Shown here: positions 17,184-27,098 of the stretch, piece after piece
Numbering within the stretch: position 1 is the first letter of the stretch
How the letters are laid out: every line of letters starts with the position of its first letter
From: Aquimarina agarivorans
GTDB taxonomy: Bacteria; Bacteroidota; Bacteroidia; Flavobacteriales; Flavobacteriaceae
Direction of reading: 5' to 3'
Assembly (NCBI RefSeq): GCF_000218485.1
Contig: NZ_AFPB01000142.1
Location: 87,069-151,068 of the forward strand
DNA length: 64,000 bases
The notes under the pieces: model-generated
Databases searched by the model: none
Told to the model about the DNA's origin: nothing
Seen by the model: only the letters and a program-made list of their open reading frames with translations
Made by a program: the position numbers and the translations under genes

Positions 17184-18035
17184 TTGCTCATACAAAAGCA
17201 TATTAATAACAATCAATTTTTGAAAAAACGTCTTTACAATATCATTTTTAAAGCAGATACAAGGGAAGGAATTCTTTTTGATGTTGTTTTATTGATATTA
17301 ATTTTAGCAAGTGTTTTGCTGGTGATGCTTGAAAGTATTGTAGCGCTTGATGAAAAATACAGCTACTATTTCAATATTTTTGAATGGATAATCACCATTT
17401 TGTTTACTATTGAATATTTTTTAAGAATATATATAAGCGAAAAGCCAAAAAAATATATTTTTAGCTCACTAGGAATTATTGATTTACTATCCATAGTACC
17501 AAAATACATTTCATTATTCTTAGTAGGATCCAACTTGCTGATTTCTTTAAGAGCATTGAGGTTATTAAGAGTATTCAGAATTTTAAAATTAGCGCACTAC
17601 ATTAAAGAATCCAATAAATTGGTGCAATCATTAAAGGCAAGTAGAATTAAGATATCTGTTTTTTTGCTGGCAGTAGTCGTTTTATGTATTTTGCTAGGTA
17701 CGGTAATGTATATAGTTGAAGGCGCCGAAAATGGATTTACCAGTATACCACAAAGCGTATATTGGTGTATTGTAACCATGACTACAGTTGGCTTTGGTGA
17801 TGTAGCTCCAGGCACACCGCTTGGTAAACTTATTGCTGCATTAGTAATGATTATTGGCTATGGCATTATTGCAGTTCCCACTGGAATAGTTAGTGCTGAA
17901 TACGCTCAACAACAAAGCGAGGAAGATAAATTTAAGAAAAATAACGCCCATAAATGTACTAAATGTGGTGCAACAATAATCAGTCAAACAGCTTCATTTT
18001 GTCACCACTGTGGCAGTCCTATTACAAATGGATAA
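17184..18035 (+). CDS. Voltage-gated potassium channel-like ion transporter with C-terminal zinc ribbon
   Basis: 283 residues. Six membrane segments with a Kv-like plan: S4-type helix SLRALRLLRVFRILKLAHYI (about 121-140) with Arg/Lys every third residue, a re-entrant pore with the K+ filter TTVGFGD (about 198-204), and S6 after it. The cytoplasmic tail (about 256-283) ends in CTKCGATIISQTASFCHHCG, a four-cysteine zinc-ribbon pattern not needed for a channel. The start appears to be TTG at 17184; no ATG precedes the first membrane helix. Its stop overlaps the start of miaA by 8 bp, implying translational coupling. Confidence 0.88.
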   Translation: MLIQKHINNNQFLKKRLYNIIFKADTREGILFDVVLLILILASVLLVMLESIVALDEKYSYYFNIFEWIITILFTIEYFLRIYISEKPKKYIFSSLGIIDLLSIVPKYISLFLVGSNLLISLRALRLLRVFRILKLAHYIKESNKLVQSLKASRIKISVFLLAVVVLCILLGTVMYIVEGAENGFTSIPQSVYWCIVTMTTVGFGDVAPGTPLGKLIAALVMIIGYGIIAVPTGIVSAEYAQQQSEEDKFKKNNAHKCTKCGATIISQTASFCHHCGSPITNG

Positions 18036-18948
18036 TACAAACAAAACTTTAATTGTAGTTGTTGGTCCTACGGCTATTGGAAAAACTGCTCTAGGGATAA
18101 AATTAGCGCAACACTTCAATACTGAAATTATTTCAGCCGATAGTAGGCAATTTTTTAAAGAAATGTGTATTGGCACTGCTGTCCCCGATCCTGATGAATT
18201 AGCTGCTGCTAAACATCATTTTATTCAACATATTAGTATTGAACAAAAATATAGTGTAGGTGATTTTGAAAAAGAAGCACTTAAAAAGCTTGATGAACTA
18301 TTTAAAACTGAAGATACTGCAATTATGGTTGGAGGATCAGGGTTATACGTTGATGCGGTTTGCTATGGGTTAGATAAATTTCCTGAAGTAGATTCGGAAA
18401 CTAAGAAATTTGTAGCTCAGTTATACCAAGAAAAAGGCTTAGAAGCTGTGGCTGAAATATTAAAAGAAAAAGATCCTGAACATTACAATATTATTGAATT
18501 ACAAAATCCACACAGAGTATTAAGAGCTGTTGAAGTTTGCTTAGCTAGTGGAAAACCCTATTCTAGTTTTTTAAAAGATGGAAAAGTAACACGTCCGTTT
18601 AACATTATTAAAATAGGTTTAAAAGCCGATCGAAAAATTATTTACAACCGAATTAACCAACGCGTTGACATAATGATTAAGAACGGATTACTCGATGAAG
18701 CAAAAAACCTGATTCCATATAAACATTTAAATGCCTTAAATACGGTAGGTTACAAAGAATTATTTCAATATTTTGAAGGAAGTATTGATTTGGATACCGC
18801 TATTGCAGAAATTAAAAAAAACACACGACGATTTGCCAAACGCCAATTGACATGGTACCGTAAAGATGATGCTATCCATTGGTTTGATTACACTACAACA
18901 ATTGAAAAAATTGTAGCGCAAATTGAAAGTTTAAATTTTCATAAATAA
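18028..18948 (+). CDS. miaA: tRNA dimethylallyltransferase
   Basis: 306-residue MiaA, which adds a dimethylallyl group from DMAPP to A37 of tRNAs that read UNN codons. Motifs: P-loop VVGPTAIGKTALG, the substrate segment EIISADSRQFFKEMCIGTAVP, MVGGSGLYVDAV, LQNPHRVLRAVEV, and RRFAKRQLTWYRKD. I chose ATG at 18028 rather than the upstream in-frame GTG at 18010: it gives the usual MiaA N terminus and an 8-bp overlap with the channel gene. Full length. Confidence 0.95.
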   Translation: MDNTNKTLIVVVGPTAIGKTALGIKLAQHFNTEIISADSRQFFKEMCIGTAVPDPDELAAAKHHFIQHISIEQKYSVGDFEKEALKKLDELFKTEDTAIMVGGSGLYVDAVCYGLDKFPEVDSETKKFVAQLYQEKGLEAVAEILKEKDPEHYNIIELQNPHRVLRAVEVCLASGKPYSSFLKDGKVTRPFNIIKIGLKADRKIIYNRINQRVDIMIKNGLLDEAKNLIPYKHLNALNTVGYKELFQYFEGSIDLDTAIAEIKKNTRRFAKRQLTWYRKDDAIHWFDYTTTIEKIVAQIESLNFHK

Positions 18949-19310
18949 ATACAAAGTTCCTAAAAACAATATAGGCGAAAGAAAAATTAGCTGACTTATA
19001 AAACTCCAAAACACAAATATTATCAATGAATTAGCTTTTGCGTTTGTACTTTTAGCAACCAGTTGAAACTATCTCTTTGATTTTCCAAACTTTTTAGTGC
19101 TAATTCAGTCATTTGAAAATCAAGTACTCCAATACAATTTGATCCTTTTTTATATCCTTTAAATACTACTATTTAGTGATACTTTCATAAACTACATCCC
19201 ATTTCAAATAAAATACTTTCAGTAACGCATCAATTGTCATGTAATTTCATTTATGAAAATTTGATTTCATGTCAAAAAAAATAAAATTTACACCTAAGTG
19301 CAACTAATGT
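18949..19310. other. 362-bp convergent gap
   Basis: No supported gene. A minus-strand stretch around 19022-19160 reads without a stop for about 40 codons (FKGYKKGSNCIGVLDFQ, then LALKSLENQRDSFNWLLK) and could be the worn remnant of a gene, but I do not recognise it. Confidence 0.3.
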
Positions 19311-20279
19311 TTATAACGAAACCTCCAACACCTTTGCTTTGCCACTTAATTCAATAATATTAATTGCTGCAGGTAGTAAAATTGTCGCCCCAGTGTTGAT
19401 ATGAAAATTTTCATTGTTGCATGTTAATGTGAAATCACCTTCAACACACATTAAAATAACGAATGAATCTGTGTTTGAAAAGTCTTGCTTTAAATTCCCT
19501 GATAATTCTAATATATTAGTTTTAAAATAGGGAGTGTGAACTAGCTCTTCCGCTTTATTTTGAGTAACACGGTAAGCAGTTTTATAGGTATCATGCACCT
19601 CAAAATCTATAGCATCAATAGCTTGTTCTGTATGCAACTCTCTTGTTTGCCCTGTTTTGGCATCTACTCTATTATAATCATAGATACGGTAAGTAATATC
19701 AGAGGTTTGTTGAATTTCGGCCAATAATACTCCTGCTCCAATAGCATGTACTCTACCTGTGGGTATATTAAACACATCCCCGCTCTGAACTTTTTCAGCA
19801 TGGAGCACATCTAAAATATCTCCCGATTCAAGTGTATTTATATATTCTTGCTTTGTTATTTTTTTATCAAAACCAGCTATCAACTCTGCATCTTCTTCGG
19901 CCTGCATTACATACCACATTTCATTTTTTCCGAATGAATCATGGCGTTCTTTAGCTAATTCATCACTTGGATGCACCTGTATAGATAAAGGTGTTTTAGC
20001 GTCAATAAACTTTATTAATAACGGAAAATCATTTCCAAACCTTTCATAAACAGATTTACCTAAAAAATCTGCTCCAAAAACTGCTATAAGCTCTTTTATT
20101 GTTTTCCCTTTTAATTCCCCATTACTAATAACAGTTTCATCATTTTTAACAGCAGAAATTTCCCATGATTCTCCAATATTTGTTTCCGAGTATGTTTTGT
20201 TCAATAAGGTTTTAAGCTTTTCACCACCCCACATTCTATATTTATACAAGGGCAAAAATTCTAAAGGATAAAGTGTCAT
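19311..20279 (-). CDS. manA: Mannose-6-phosphate isomerase, class I
   Basis: 322-residue zinc-dependent cupin enzyme that interconverts mannose-6-phosphate and fructose-6-phosphate, feeding GDP-mannose synthesis or mannose catabolism. Motifs: WGGEKLKTLLNK; GESWEISA; FPLLIKFIDAKTPLSIQVHPSD, where Gln/His bind Zn; KNEMWYVMQ; IPTGRVHAIGAGVLLAEIQQ, with the second His and the catalytic region; and TYRIYDYNR. Length is normal for the short class I type of this phylum. It lies 67 bp downstream of bshA on the same strand. Confidence 0.95.
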   Translation of the reverse strand: MTLYPLEFLPLYKYRMWGGEKLKTLLNKTYSETNIGESWEISAVKNDETVISNGELKGKTIKELIAVFGADFLGKSVYERFGNDFPLLIKFIDAKTPLSIQVHPSDELAKERHDSFGKNEMWYVMQAEEDAELIAGFDKKITKQEYINTLESGDILDVLHAEKVQSGDVFNIPTGRVHAIGAGVLLAEIQQTSDITYRIYDYNRVDAKTGQTRELHTEQAIDAIDFEVHDTYKTAYRVTQNKAEELVHTPYFKTNILELSGNLKQDFSNTDSFVILMCVEGDFTLTCNNENFHINTGATILLPAAINIIELSGKAKVLEVSL

Positions 20280-20346
20280 TTAAACTTTTTTTAAATTTTG
20301 TTTAAATATAACTAAGTAAATGGTATCAACAATAGTAAAATATAAA

Positions 20347-21486
20347 TTAACTCTGTAAAACTGCTTCTAACACATTTTCATAGATTTCTTCATAAACTGG
20401 TACAATTTTATTAATATCAAATAGCGCTGCTTGTGACTTTGCATTTGCTTTAAAAGCTGCTAAAGTTGCATCATTTTCAAGAATTTTGACTGCATTGGCT
20501 ACCATGTCTGAAACTGCACCAACTTCACTTAAAAAACCAGAAAAACCATGCTTATTCACTTCAGGTATTCCACCAGAATTACTTGATATCACAGGAACTC
20601 CATGCATCATGGCTTCAAGGGCTGCTAATCCAAAACTTTCCCTTTCTGACGGAAGTAAAAATAAATCAGAAAAGCATAAAATTTTATCAATTTCATTACT
20701 ATTCCCCACAAATATCACCTGCTCATCAATACCTAATTCCTTGCATTGTTTACGCGCATCTCGTTGCAACGGACCGTCGCCAACCATCATTAATTTAGCA
20801 GGCATATGAGCTGTTATTCCTTTAAAAATTTTAACAACATCTTCAATACGTTTTACGGGCCTAAAATTACTAATATGCGTTATAATACGCTCGGTAGGTT
20901 TTGCCATAATATGGCGTTGGCACTCTACATCTTTATCTGCCGATTTAGAAATATCAATAAAATTAGGTACTACTTGAATTTTTTTATCGTCAATATCAAA
21001 CAAACGTAAGGTATCCTCTTTTAAACTTTGCGAAACGGAGGTTACTGCATTACTTTGATTGATACTAAAGGTTACTGCAGGTTTATATTGAGGATGATTT
21101 CCGACAAGGGTAATATCGGTACCATGCAACGTAGTAACCATTGGAATATGTATTCCTTCCTGCGCAAGCATTTGCTGAGCCATATACCCTGCATAAGCGT
21201 GTGGAATCGCATAGTGTACATGAAGTACTTGGATATCATGCTTTTTTATAATTCGCACCAACTTACTAGATAATGCTAATTCATAAGGTTGGTATTGAAA
21301 TAAAGGGTATTCAGGTACGGAAACTTCATGAAAGTGAATATTTGGAACTAACATGTCCAAACGAACAGGTTGACGATAGGTTATAAAATGAACATCGTGT
21401 CCTTTTTTTGCTAGTGCAATTCCTAATTCAGTAGCTACAACTCCGCTTCCTCCAAATGTAGGATAACATACTACAGCAATCTTCAT
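20347..21486 (-). CDS. bshA: N-acetyl-alpha-D-glucosaminyl L-malate synthase BshA
   Basis: 379-residue GT4 glycosyltransferase, first enzyme of bacillithiol synthesis: UDP-GlcNAc plus L-malate gives GlcNAc-malate. Signature: MKIAVVCYPTFGGSGVVATELG; HFHEVSVPEYPLFQYQPYELALSSKL; HVHYAIPHAYAGY; TTLHGTDITLVG; then the nucleotide-sugar site LLPSERESFGLAALEAMMHGVPVISSNSGGIPEV with the EX7E motif. Full length. Its presence implies bacillithiol is the low-molecular-weight thiol of this organism; bshB and bshC are not in the window. Confidence 0.96.
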   Translation of the reverse strand: MKIAVVCYPTFGGSGVVATELGIALAKKGHDVHFITYRQPVRLDMLVPNIHFHEVSVPEYPLFQYQPYELALSSKLVRIIKKHDIQVLHVHYAIPHAYAGYMAQQMLAQEGIHIPMVTTLHGTDITLVGNHPQYKPAVTFSINQSNAVTSVSQSLKEDTLRLFDIDDKKIQVVPNFIDISKSADKDVECQRHIMAKPTERIITHISNFRPVKRIEDVVKIFKGITAHMPAKLMMVGDGPLQRDARKQCKELGIDEQVIFVGNSNEIDKILCFSDLFLLPSERESFGLAALEAMMHGVPVISSNSGGIPEVNKHGFSGFLSEVGAVSDMVANAVKILENDATLAAFKANAKSQAALFDINKIVPVYEEIYENVLEAVLQS

Positions 21487-21903
21487 AAACTTTTTGTTTT
21501 AAGCTAGAGTCGTAAAGTTCATGAAAAAATTTCAGTTTTAACCTAAATCACATGCTGAACTTTGTTATTAAAAACTTAAATAATAACTCTCAAGTATATT
21601 ATTATAAATGAATCACTATTGACTAAAAGTACCATAGTTTCGGTTAAGACTAAAAGTCATTACTTTTTAAACATCCATTTTTTGCAATTAGCTATTAGCA
21701 GTATTTTAATGCCAACAGCTAATTACTAATTGCCAATAGCTCTTGTAATATTTTTAGAAGCTGAAAGCGAAATGCATTAAAAATGCATAGTTTTAACTAA
21801 ACCTAAGACCAATAAACAGCTCTAACTTTAGTAAAAGTAAATTGCTTGCACTTTAAAAATACAGGTACTATGCGCTTAAAACTAAATTAATATACTTAAA
21901 TAA
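21487..21903. other. 417-bp gap between bshA and the GH3 gene
   Basis: No gene. A partly self-complementary stretch at about 21684-21747, built on GCAATTAGCTATTAGC and GCTAATTACTAATTGCC, looks like a degenerate repeat or a low-stability hairpin. Nothing else recognised. Confidence 0.4.
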
Positions 21904-24840
21904 TTAATCAATAGCGCTTTGTTGAACTCCGCCATTATCTATAGCTTCATAAATCAGTTGCTGAATTTTTGTACGAATGTCTTTTCGAATTAACTTTCTG
22001 TTTCCTGAATCTGGAAATGTACGGTTACTTAAAAATACATATACTATTTCCTCATCAGGATCTGCCCAAGTGTAGGTTCCTGTAAAACCACTATGCCCAA
22101 AACTACTCATAGACACGCAACCACAGGTAGGACCGGAAACATCCAATTGAGGTTTATCAAATCCTACGCCTCTCCTATTTTTTTCATCGCAATAGTAGCA
22201 GGTATTAAATTTGTCGATAGTTTTTGGCTTAAAATAATCCTGACCGCCATAGCTGCCTCTGTTTAAAAACATTTGCATAATTTTTGCAACATCATTAGCA
22301 TTAGCAAAAAGTCCTGCATGCCCCCCTACTCCTCCAAGCATAGCCGCACCTTGATCATGTACGTAGCCTTGTATGGTGGTGTTTCTGTACAATTCGTCAA
22401 TTTCAGTAGGTACAATTTCTTCTTTTTTAAAGCGCCTTAATGGCAAATACCCAGTTCTGTTAGCTCCTAAAGAGTTATACAATAAATTATGTGTCAATTC
22501 TGCCATGGAGGAACTGAAATATTTTTCAATATAGCGTTGCAAAAAATAATAGGGTAAGTCGCTATATTTATAGCCTTTACGCTCACGCAATTCGCTATCA
22601 ACAATCTCCTTGAATATTGAATCCTTCATATCCTTGCGAATAAAAAGTTCATCGGTTACCTGAGTACTATAAATAGAATCTTTAAGCTTGCGGTAATACT
22701 TAGGGCTTGGTTTCATACTTACAGAATCCAATGTACTGATATAAAATGGTATCCAAGCTTGCAAACGAGCGTAATGAGAGAGTGCTTCAACTATTTTTAT
22801 ATGTTCTTTATTTGTGCCTTTAAGTTCAGGCAATAAATCCACAAACTTGTCAGTAATACTCATTACTCCGGTTTGCTCCATTTTCATAATTACTGGAAGC
22901 GTACCTAGTATTTTAGTTAAAGAAGCTAAATCGTAAATAGTTTGATTCGTTATTGGTACTTCTTTTTTATACGTTTGATAACCATAAGATTTATTATAAA
23001 TTACTTTCCCCTTTCTTGCTACCAGTAATTGCAATCCAGGAGTCATTTCTTCGCGCAAAGCGTAATTAACTAAGGAGTCAATTTTAGCCAGTTTATGTGA
23101 GTTGACACCTACACTTTCAGGTAATCCATAAGCTAATCGTTCACTATTGTTCAAAAAAAAACCGTCTCCTTCTTTAAAATGAGGAGCAATACTTACAGGT
23201 AGTTTTCCTTTAAAAGGAATAGCGCCGAACAACGCTTGAGCTGCTTTTTGTTGAAAGATGGTACTATTTTGATATGCAACAACAATTCCAGACAATGCAG
23301 GTATGGCTGATAAATTTTGCAAAGCATAAGGCTTTGCAAAACTAACTAAAGTAGTCTTGTGCATAGCGGCTATTAAGTTTAACACCTTGGCTTGCTCTGC
23401 TTTGAATTCAAAGGGTTTCCACGGAGACGCATTTGACTTATGAAATCCCACTATAACCTGATTGTAATCATCAAGTTTAAACAAATCAGCCGTAGTTTTT
23501 ACTTCAATTAAATCTACTTTTGCATATAACTTCAACTGATCATAAAATGCTTTCCCGCTTACACTGCCCATAGGTACGTATGCAATTTTAGTCATTTCTA
23601 AATTGCGGATAGGTACTGCATCAGAATCATTTCGAAGCAAGGTGATACTATTTTCAGCAACTTGCTCGTACAACAAGTCATTTTCAATAGTATGCAAATC
23701 CTCATGCAAATTTTCCAACGCTACGGGAGCGTACTTATGTAAACCTACCTTATATTTTGCTTTTAACACTTTTTTTACTGAAAGCGCTAAACGTGCTTCG
23801 GTAATTCCTCCGTTAGTATATTCGGTTATAATTTTTTTAGCGGCCTTGGGAATATCTTCTGAAATTAAAAGAATATCGTTTCCTGCTTTAAAAGCAGCCA
23901 AATCTATTGCTCCAGGTTCCTTAAAATTTGAAGCTCCTTTCATGTTTAAAGCATCGGTAAAAATAAGTCCTTCAAATTTTAATTTATCAATTAAAATATC
24001 GGTAACCACTTTTTGCGATATTGATGAGGGCAATCTTTCTGTACTTTCGATACTTGGAATATTCAAATGTGCTACCATAACACTTGATAATCCTTTTTTT
24101 ATAAGCTTTCGGTATGGATAAAGCTCTACATCATTAATGCGTTTTTCGGAAAATAAAATACTTGGTAATGTTTTATGTGAATCTGTATCTGTATCCCCAT
24201 GCCCTGGAAAATGTTTTCCACTGGAAAGTACCCCGACTGAATGCATTCCTTCCATAAAGGCAAGGCTTTTTTGAGTAACTCGTTCCTTTGATTCGCCAAA
24301 AGAGCGGTTCCCTATAATTGGATTTAAAGGGTTTGTATTGATATCCAAGACAGGGCCAAAATTCATGTGAACGCCTAATCGTTTACAATGCTTTCCTACT
24401 TGTGCACCTACCCTTTTTACTAATTCATCGGATTTTAATGCTCCTAACGTCATGTTCCAAGGAAACGCATAGGTTGAGTCCAAACGCATGGCCAAACCCC
24501 ATTCAGCGTCCATGGTGATTAACAAAGGAATTTTTGATTTGGCTTGTAGTGCATTATGCATTTTAGCCTGCTTGTACGGCGTACCTTTTGAAAAGATTAA
24601 TCCGCCTATTTCTTGATTTTCGATTAGTTTAGCGATACGATCTTGTTCGGGCTTTCCTTTTTCAGAAAAAACATCCACAACAAATAATTGACCAACTTTT
24701 TGCTTTAAAGTTAGGCTGTTATAAATGCTGTCAACCCATTTGGTCTGCCTAGCTTCATCGTAGGCAGCTAATGGATCATTTTGCGCCGAAATTGATAGCG
24801 CCGAGCAAAAAAGTGTGATTAAGGGTAGAAGATATTTCAA
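21904..24840 (-). CDS. GH3 beta-N-acetylglucosaminidase fused to a serine beta-lactamase-like domain
   Basis: 978 residues with signal peptide (cleaved near SISAQ). The N-terminal GH3 domain (about 35-385) has the NagZ-type loop KHFPGHGDTDTDSHKTLP with its catalytic His/Asp dyad and the nucleophile Asp in LIFTDALNMKG. A GH3 C-terminal alpha/beta domain follows (to about 560). The last 390 residues form a class C beta-lactamase/DD-peptidase-like domain: SLTKILG holds the SxxK Ser/Lys, YSDLPYYFLQ the YxN-like Tyr, and HSGFTGT the HxG motif. Such fusions are common in Bacteroidota and probably act on peptidoglycan fragments in the periplasm (inference). It is followed on the minus strand by bshA and preceded by the conserved gene at 24850. 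Confidence 0.92.
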   Translation of the reverse strand: MKYLLPLITLFCSALSISAQNDPLAAYDEARQTKWVDSIYNSLTLKQKVGQLFVVDVFSEKGKPEQDRIAKLIENQEIGGLIFSKGTPYKQAKMHNALQAKSKIPLLITMDAEWGLAMRLDSTYAFPWNMTLGALKSDELVKRVGAQVGKHCKRLGVHMNFGPVLDINTNPLNPIIGNRSFGESKERVTQKSLAFMEGMHSVGVLSSGKHFPGHGDTDTDSHKTLPSILFSEKRINDVELYPYRKLIKKGLSSVMVAHLNIPSIESTERLPSSISQKVVTDILIDKLKFEGLIFTDALNMKGASNFKEPGAIDLAAFKAGNDILLISEDIPKAAKKIITEYTNGGITEARLALSVKKVLKAKYKVGLHKYAPVALENLHEDLHTIENDLLYEQVAENSITLLRNDSDAVPIRNLEMTKIAYVPMGSVSGKAFYDQLKLYAKVDLIEVKTTADLFKLDDYNQVIVGFHKSNASPWKPFEFKAEQAKVLNLIAAMHKTTLVSFAKPYALQNLSAIPALSGIVVAYQNSTIFQQKAAQALFGAIPFKGKLPVSIAPHFKEGDGFFLNNSERLAYGLPESVGVNSHKLAKIDSLVNYALREEMTPGLQLLVARKGKVIYNKSYGYQTYKKEVPITNQTIYDLASLTKILGTLPVIMKMEQTGVMSITDKFVDLLPELKGTNKEHIKIVEALSHYARLQAWIPFYISTLDSVSMKPSPKYYRKLKDSIYSTQVTDELFIRKDMKDSIFKEIVDSELRERKGYKYSDLPYYFLQRYIEKYFSSSMAELTHNLLYNSLGANRTGYLPLRRFKKEEIVPTEIDELYRNTTIQGYVHDQGAAMLGGVGGHAGLFANANDVAKIMQMFLNRGSYGGQDYFKPKTIDKFNTCYYCDEKNRRGVGFDKPQLDVSGPTCGCVSMSSFGHSGFTGTYTWADPDEEIVYVFLSNRTFPDSGNRKLIRKDIRTKIQQLIYEAIDNGGVQQSAID

Positions 24841-24849
24841 GTATTGGGG

Positions 24850-25335
24850 CTATTTTAAAAAGCGACTATGCCAGCTTTCCTCCATGGGAACTTCCCAATT
24901 GGTTTCATACTCACTTTTATTAGTCACTAGATTATTAAAAACTATGGTTTTAGCTGAAACTGAACGGTTTTTTACCATTTTTTTAAAGTCGATTAAACTT
25001 TTATATGCAACAAACTCACCATTTTTGAACGAAACGTTCATTTTATCCATCAAGTCCACATTGTACTCCTTTTCCAATTGCTGGATAAAGTGTACCGAAG
25101 CATCAATGGAGCAGCCTGAAGCTGAATGGTGCTCATTATCTACTGCTATGGTGATAAATCTGTTGTATTTAATATCATAGCCTGCTTTTAAACCCGCTCC
25201 GTGAGCAGCCCAGTTTGTTAAAAAATCATCAAGTTTCCTTGTGATTTCCACCAACTCATCAGTTGAAAATGAACGATTTGCTTGGTAAATCCAAACTTTT
25301 GAAGCTTTTGACAATTCTGAAAATGGTACTAACAT
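24850..25335 (-). CDS. Conserved Bacteroidota hypothetical protein
   Basis: 161-residue soluble protein with no signal peptide. Recognisable only as a conserved flavobacterial family: SKVWIYQANRSFSTDELVEI; FLTNWAAHGAGLKAGYDIKYNRFITIAVDN; HHSASGCSIDASVHFIQQLE; NWEVPMEESWHSRFLK. Relatives have been labelled ABC transporter ATPase, but no Walker A, Walker B or ABC signature is visible, so that name should not be used. The GCSIDAS segment near the middle, with a single Cys and nearby His/Asp, could be a functional site (inference). It ends 9 bp before the GH3 gene start and is probably co-transcribed with it. Confidence 0.8.
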   Translation of the reverse strand: MLVPFSELSKASKVWIYQANRSFSTDELVEITRKLDDFLTNWAAHGAGLKAGYDIKYNRFITIAVDNEHHSASGCSIDASVHFIQQLEKEYNVDLMDKMNVSFKNGEFVAYKSLIDFKKMVKNRSVSAKTIVFNNLVTNKSEYETNWEVPMEESWHSRFLK

Positions 25336-25454
25336 ATACTAAATACAACAATAATTAAGCCATTATTAAGCGCTTGAAGCGATTACAATAACTATGAATA
25401 AAATTACAATATTCTTTTGGATAAAGGATGAAGTTTGAAATCGTTTATAAACAA

Positions 25455-26291
25455 CTATTCAACAAGACTAATTCCGTCAGATTCAATTTTTATTAAACGC
25501 TGTTTGTACAATGATCCGATGGCTTTTTTAAAATTCTTTTTACTTAACTGCAATAAGCTTTTAATAGCATCAGGTGAAGATTTATCATTTAAGGCTAAAA
25601 AACCTCCTTCCGCTTTTAACATACGTAAAACTAAATCTGCATTTGGTTCAATGCCTCTAAAGCCGTGCTTTTGAAGGGTAAGGTCAATTTTAGTATCAGA
25701 ACGTACTTTTTTCACAAACCCCTTCATACGATCACCTACACTAATTTTTTGAAAAATTTCATCCGCATAAACTAATCCCAAATATTTTTGATTGACAATC
25801 ATGTTCCACCCTTTGTCGGAAGGGTGCGATGCGATTAAATCAACTTCCTCGTAAGGCGATAGCAATACCAATTTATTACTTAAAAATCGATTTGTTTTTG
25901 ATGAAGCTACTAAACGTTCTGTTTTTTCATCCAAGTACACATAGACCAAGTAACTGCGTCCTACTTTCATTTGATTTGCTTGTTCTTTGAAGGGAACAAA
26001 CAAATGTTTTTCCAATCCCCAATCCAAAAATGCTCCAATTTCAGAAACTGCTGCACATTTTAAAAACGCAAAGGTATTTACTGTAGCAAAAGGTTCAAGT
26101 GTTGTGGCAACAATACGCTCCATATGATCCAAATAAGTAAACACTTTTAGTGTATCCCCTACTTCAAAAGTTTCAGGTACATATTTATTTGGTAGCAATA
26201 CTTCATCACCATCTTCATTGGTTAAATATATTCCGGGTAAGCGTTCTCTGTCTATGGTTAACTTATGGTAAGTTCCTATTGAAATCATCAA
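25455..26291 (-). CDS. CvfB-like S1 RNA-binding protein
   Basis: 278 residues with the CvfB (YitL) plan: an N-terminal S1-like domain (1-66, with EVLLPNKYVPETFEVGDTLKVF), a second S1 domain (about 67-135, SEIGAFLDWGLEKHLFVPFKEQ), a third degenerate one (about 145-210, HPSDKGWNMIVNQKYLGLVYADEIF) and a C-terminal winged helix (about 222-278, GGFLALNDKSSPDAIKSLLQLSKKNFKKAIGSLYKQR). CvfB proteins bind RNA and affect virulence-gene expression in Gram-positives; the role here is unknown. The start is either the first or second Met of MMISIG. Confidence 0.9.
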   Translation of the reverse strand: MMISIGTYHKLTIDRERLPGIYLTNEDGDEVLLPNKYVPETFEVGDTLKVFTYLDHMERIVATTLEPFATVNTFAFLKCAAVSEIGAFLDWGLEKHLFVPFKEQANQMKVGRSYLVYVYLDEKTERLVASSKTNRFLSNKLVLLSPYEEVDLIASHPSDKGWNMIVNQKYLGLVYADEIFQKISVGDRMKGFVKKVRSDTKIDLTLQKHGFRGIEPNADLVLRMLKAEGGFLALNDKSSPDAIKSLLQLSKKNFKKAIGSLYKQRLIKIESDGISLVE

Positions 26292-26662
26292 ATAAATTTT
26301 GGCAAAGATACGCCTTTAATCACTCATTTAAAGGTAAAAATATACTAAGCATCCAATATTAGCAGGGCTAACGCAGCTATTTTAAGCTTTTAAAGTTTAT
26401 TTTTCCTTTTAAAAAAAGTACTAAAATCAAACAAACATAATGCTAATAAATCTAGTATATATAGAATGCTTGTTTTACTTCTGTTTAGCTTTGTGATACC
26501 ATGTTATAAGTAGCAATAAATTATCCTATTAAATTTTGCTTTTTCTTGCTTGATATGTCAAAATAAAATCACGTTCAAAACCATGCTTATGTTAGTTTTT
26601 TTAAATTAAAAAATCCTACAACTATTCAGCTATAGGATTTAATGTAAACAAATTTTTATTTA
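26292..26662. other. 371-bp gap
   Basis: No gene seen. It contains the minus-strand terminator at 26605-26640 and, at its right-hand edge in minus-strand terms, the promoter region of the CvfB-like gene. Confidence 0.4.
26605..26640 (-). terminator. Terminator of the DUF2853 gene
   Basis: In the minus strand AAATCCTA and TAGGATTT pair around a 14-nt loop and are followed by a U-run (A-rich at 26602-26612 on plus). It lies 23 bp past the stop at 26663. Confidence 0.7.
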
Positions 26663-27007
26663 CTATTTTTCGTAAACAGACTCTTTGCCAAAATGCTTAG
26701 TTAGTAAGTAGTAAACAACTGCTCTGTATTTAGATCTATTTGATTTACCGTAAGCTTCAATTACTGATTCAATAGCTGAATCCAATTCAGGCCCATCTGC
26801 TAAGCCCAACTTTTTAATCAAAAAGTTGTTTTTAACTGTTGCAAGCTCAGTTTCATCACCTCCAGAAACTGTTGAAGCATCTTTATTGTAAATAGCAGGT
26901 CCACATCCGATAGTTACTTTTTTTAATAAATCCATATCAGGAGTCTGCTTAAGTTTATCCTTAATATCAGCGGCATACTTTTCAATTAATTCGTCTCTTT
27001 TACTCAT
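26663..27007 (-). CDS. DUF2853 family protein
   Basis: 114-residue soluble helical protein matching DUF2853: MSKRDELIEKYAADIKDKLKQ, TPDMDLLKKVTIGCGPAIYNKDASTVS, ELATVKNNFLIKKLGL and SNRSKYRAVVYYLLTKHFGK. The family is small and found in alphaproteobacteria and Bacteroidota; function unknown. Single-gene unit with its own terminator. Confidence 0.85.
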   Translation of the reverse strand: MSKRDELIEKYAADIKDKLKQTPDMDLLKKVTIGCGPAIYNKDASTVSGGDETELATVKNNFLIKKLGLADGPELDSAIESVIEAYGKSNRSKYRAVVYYLLTKHFGKESVYEK

Positions 27008-27098
27008 TTTAAATAATTTAATTAAATGTAATTGTGTTATAGCTTAAAAATATAACATATATTAATGCTAAGCAAAAGAAAATTATCAAATTCTGATA

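Noticed and set aside
24850..25335. Naming this gene an ABC transporter ATPase, as relatives sometimes are
   Set aside because: No Walker A, Walker B or ABC signature in 161 residues.
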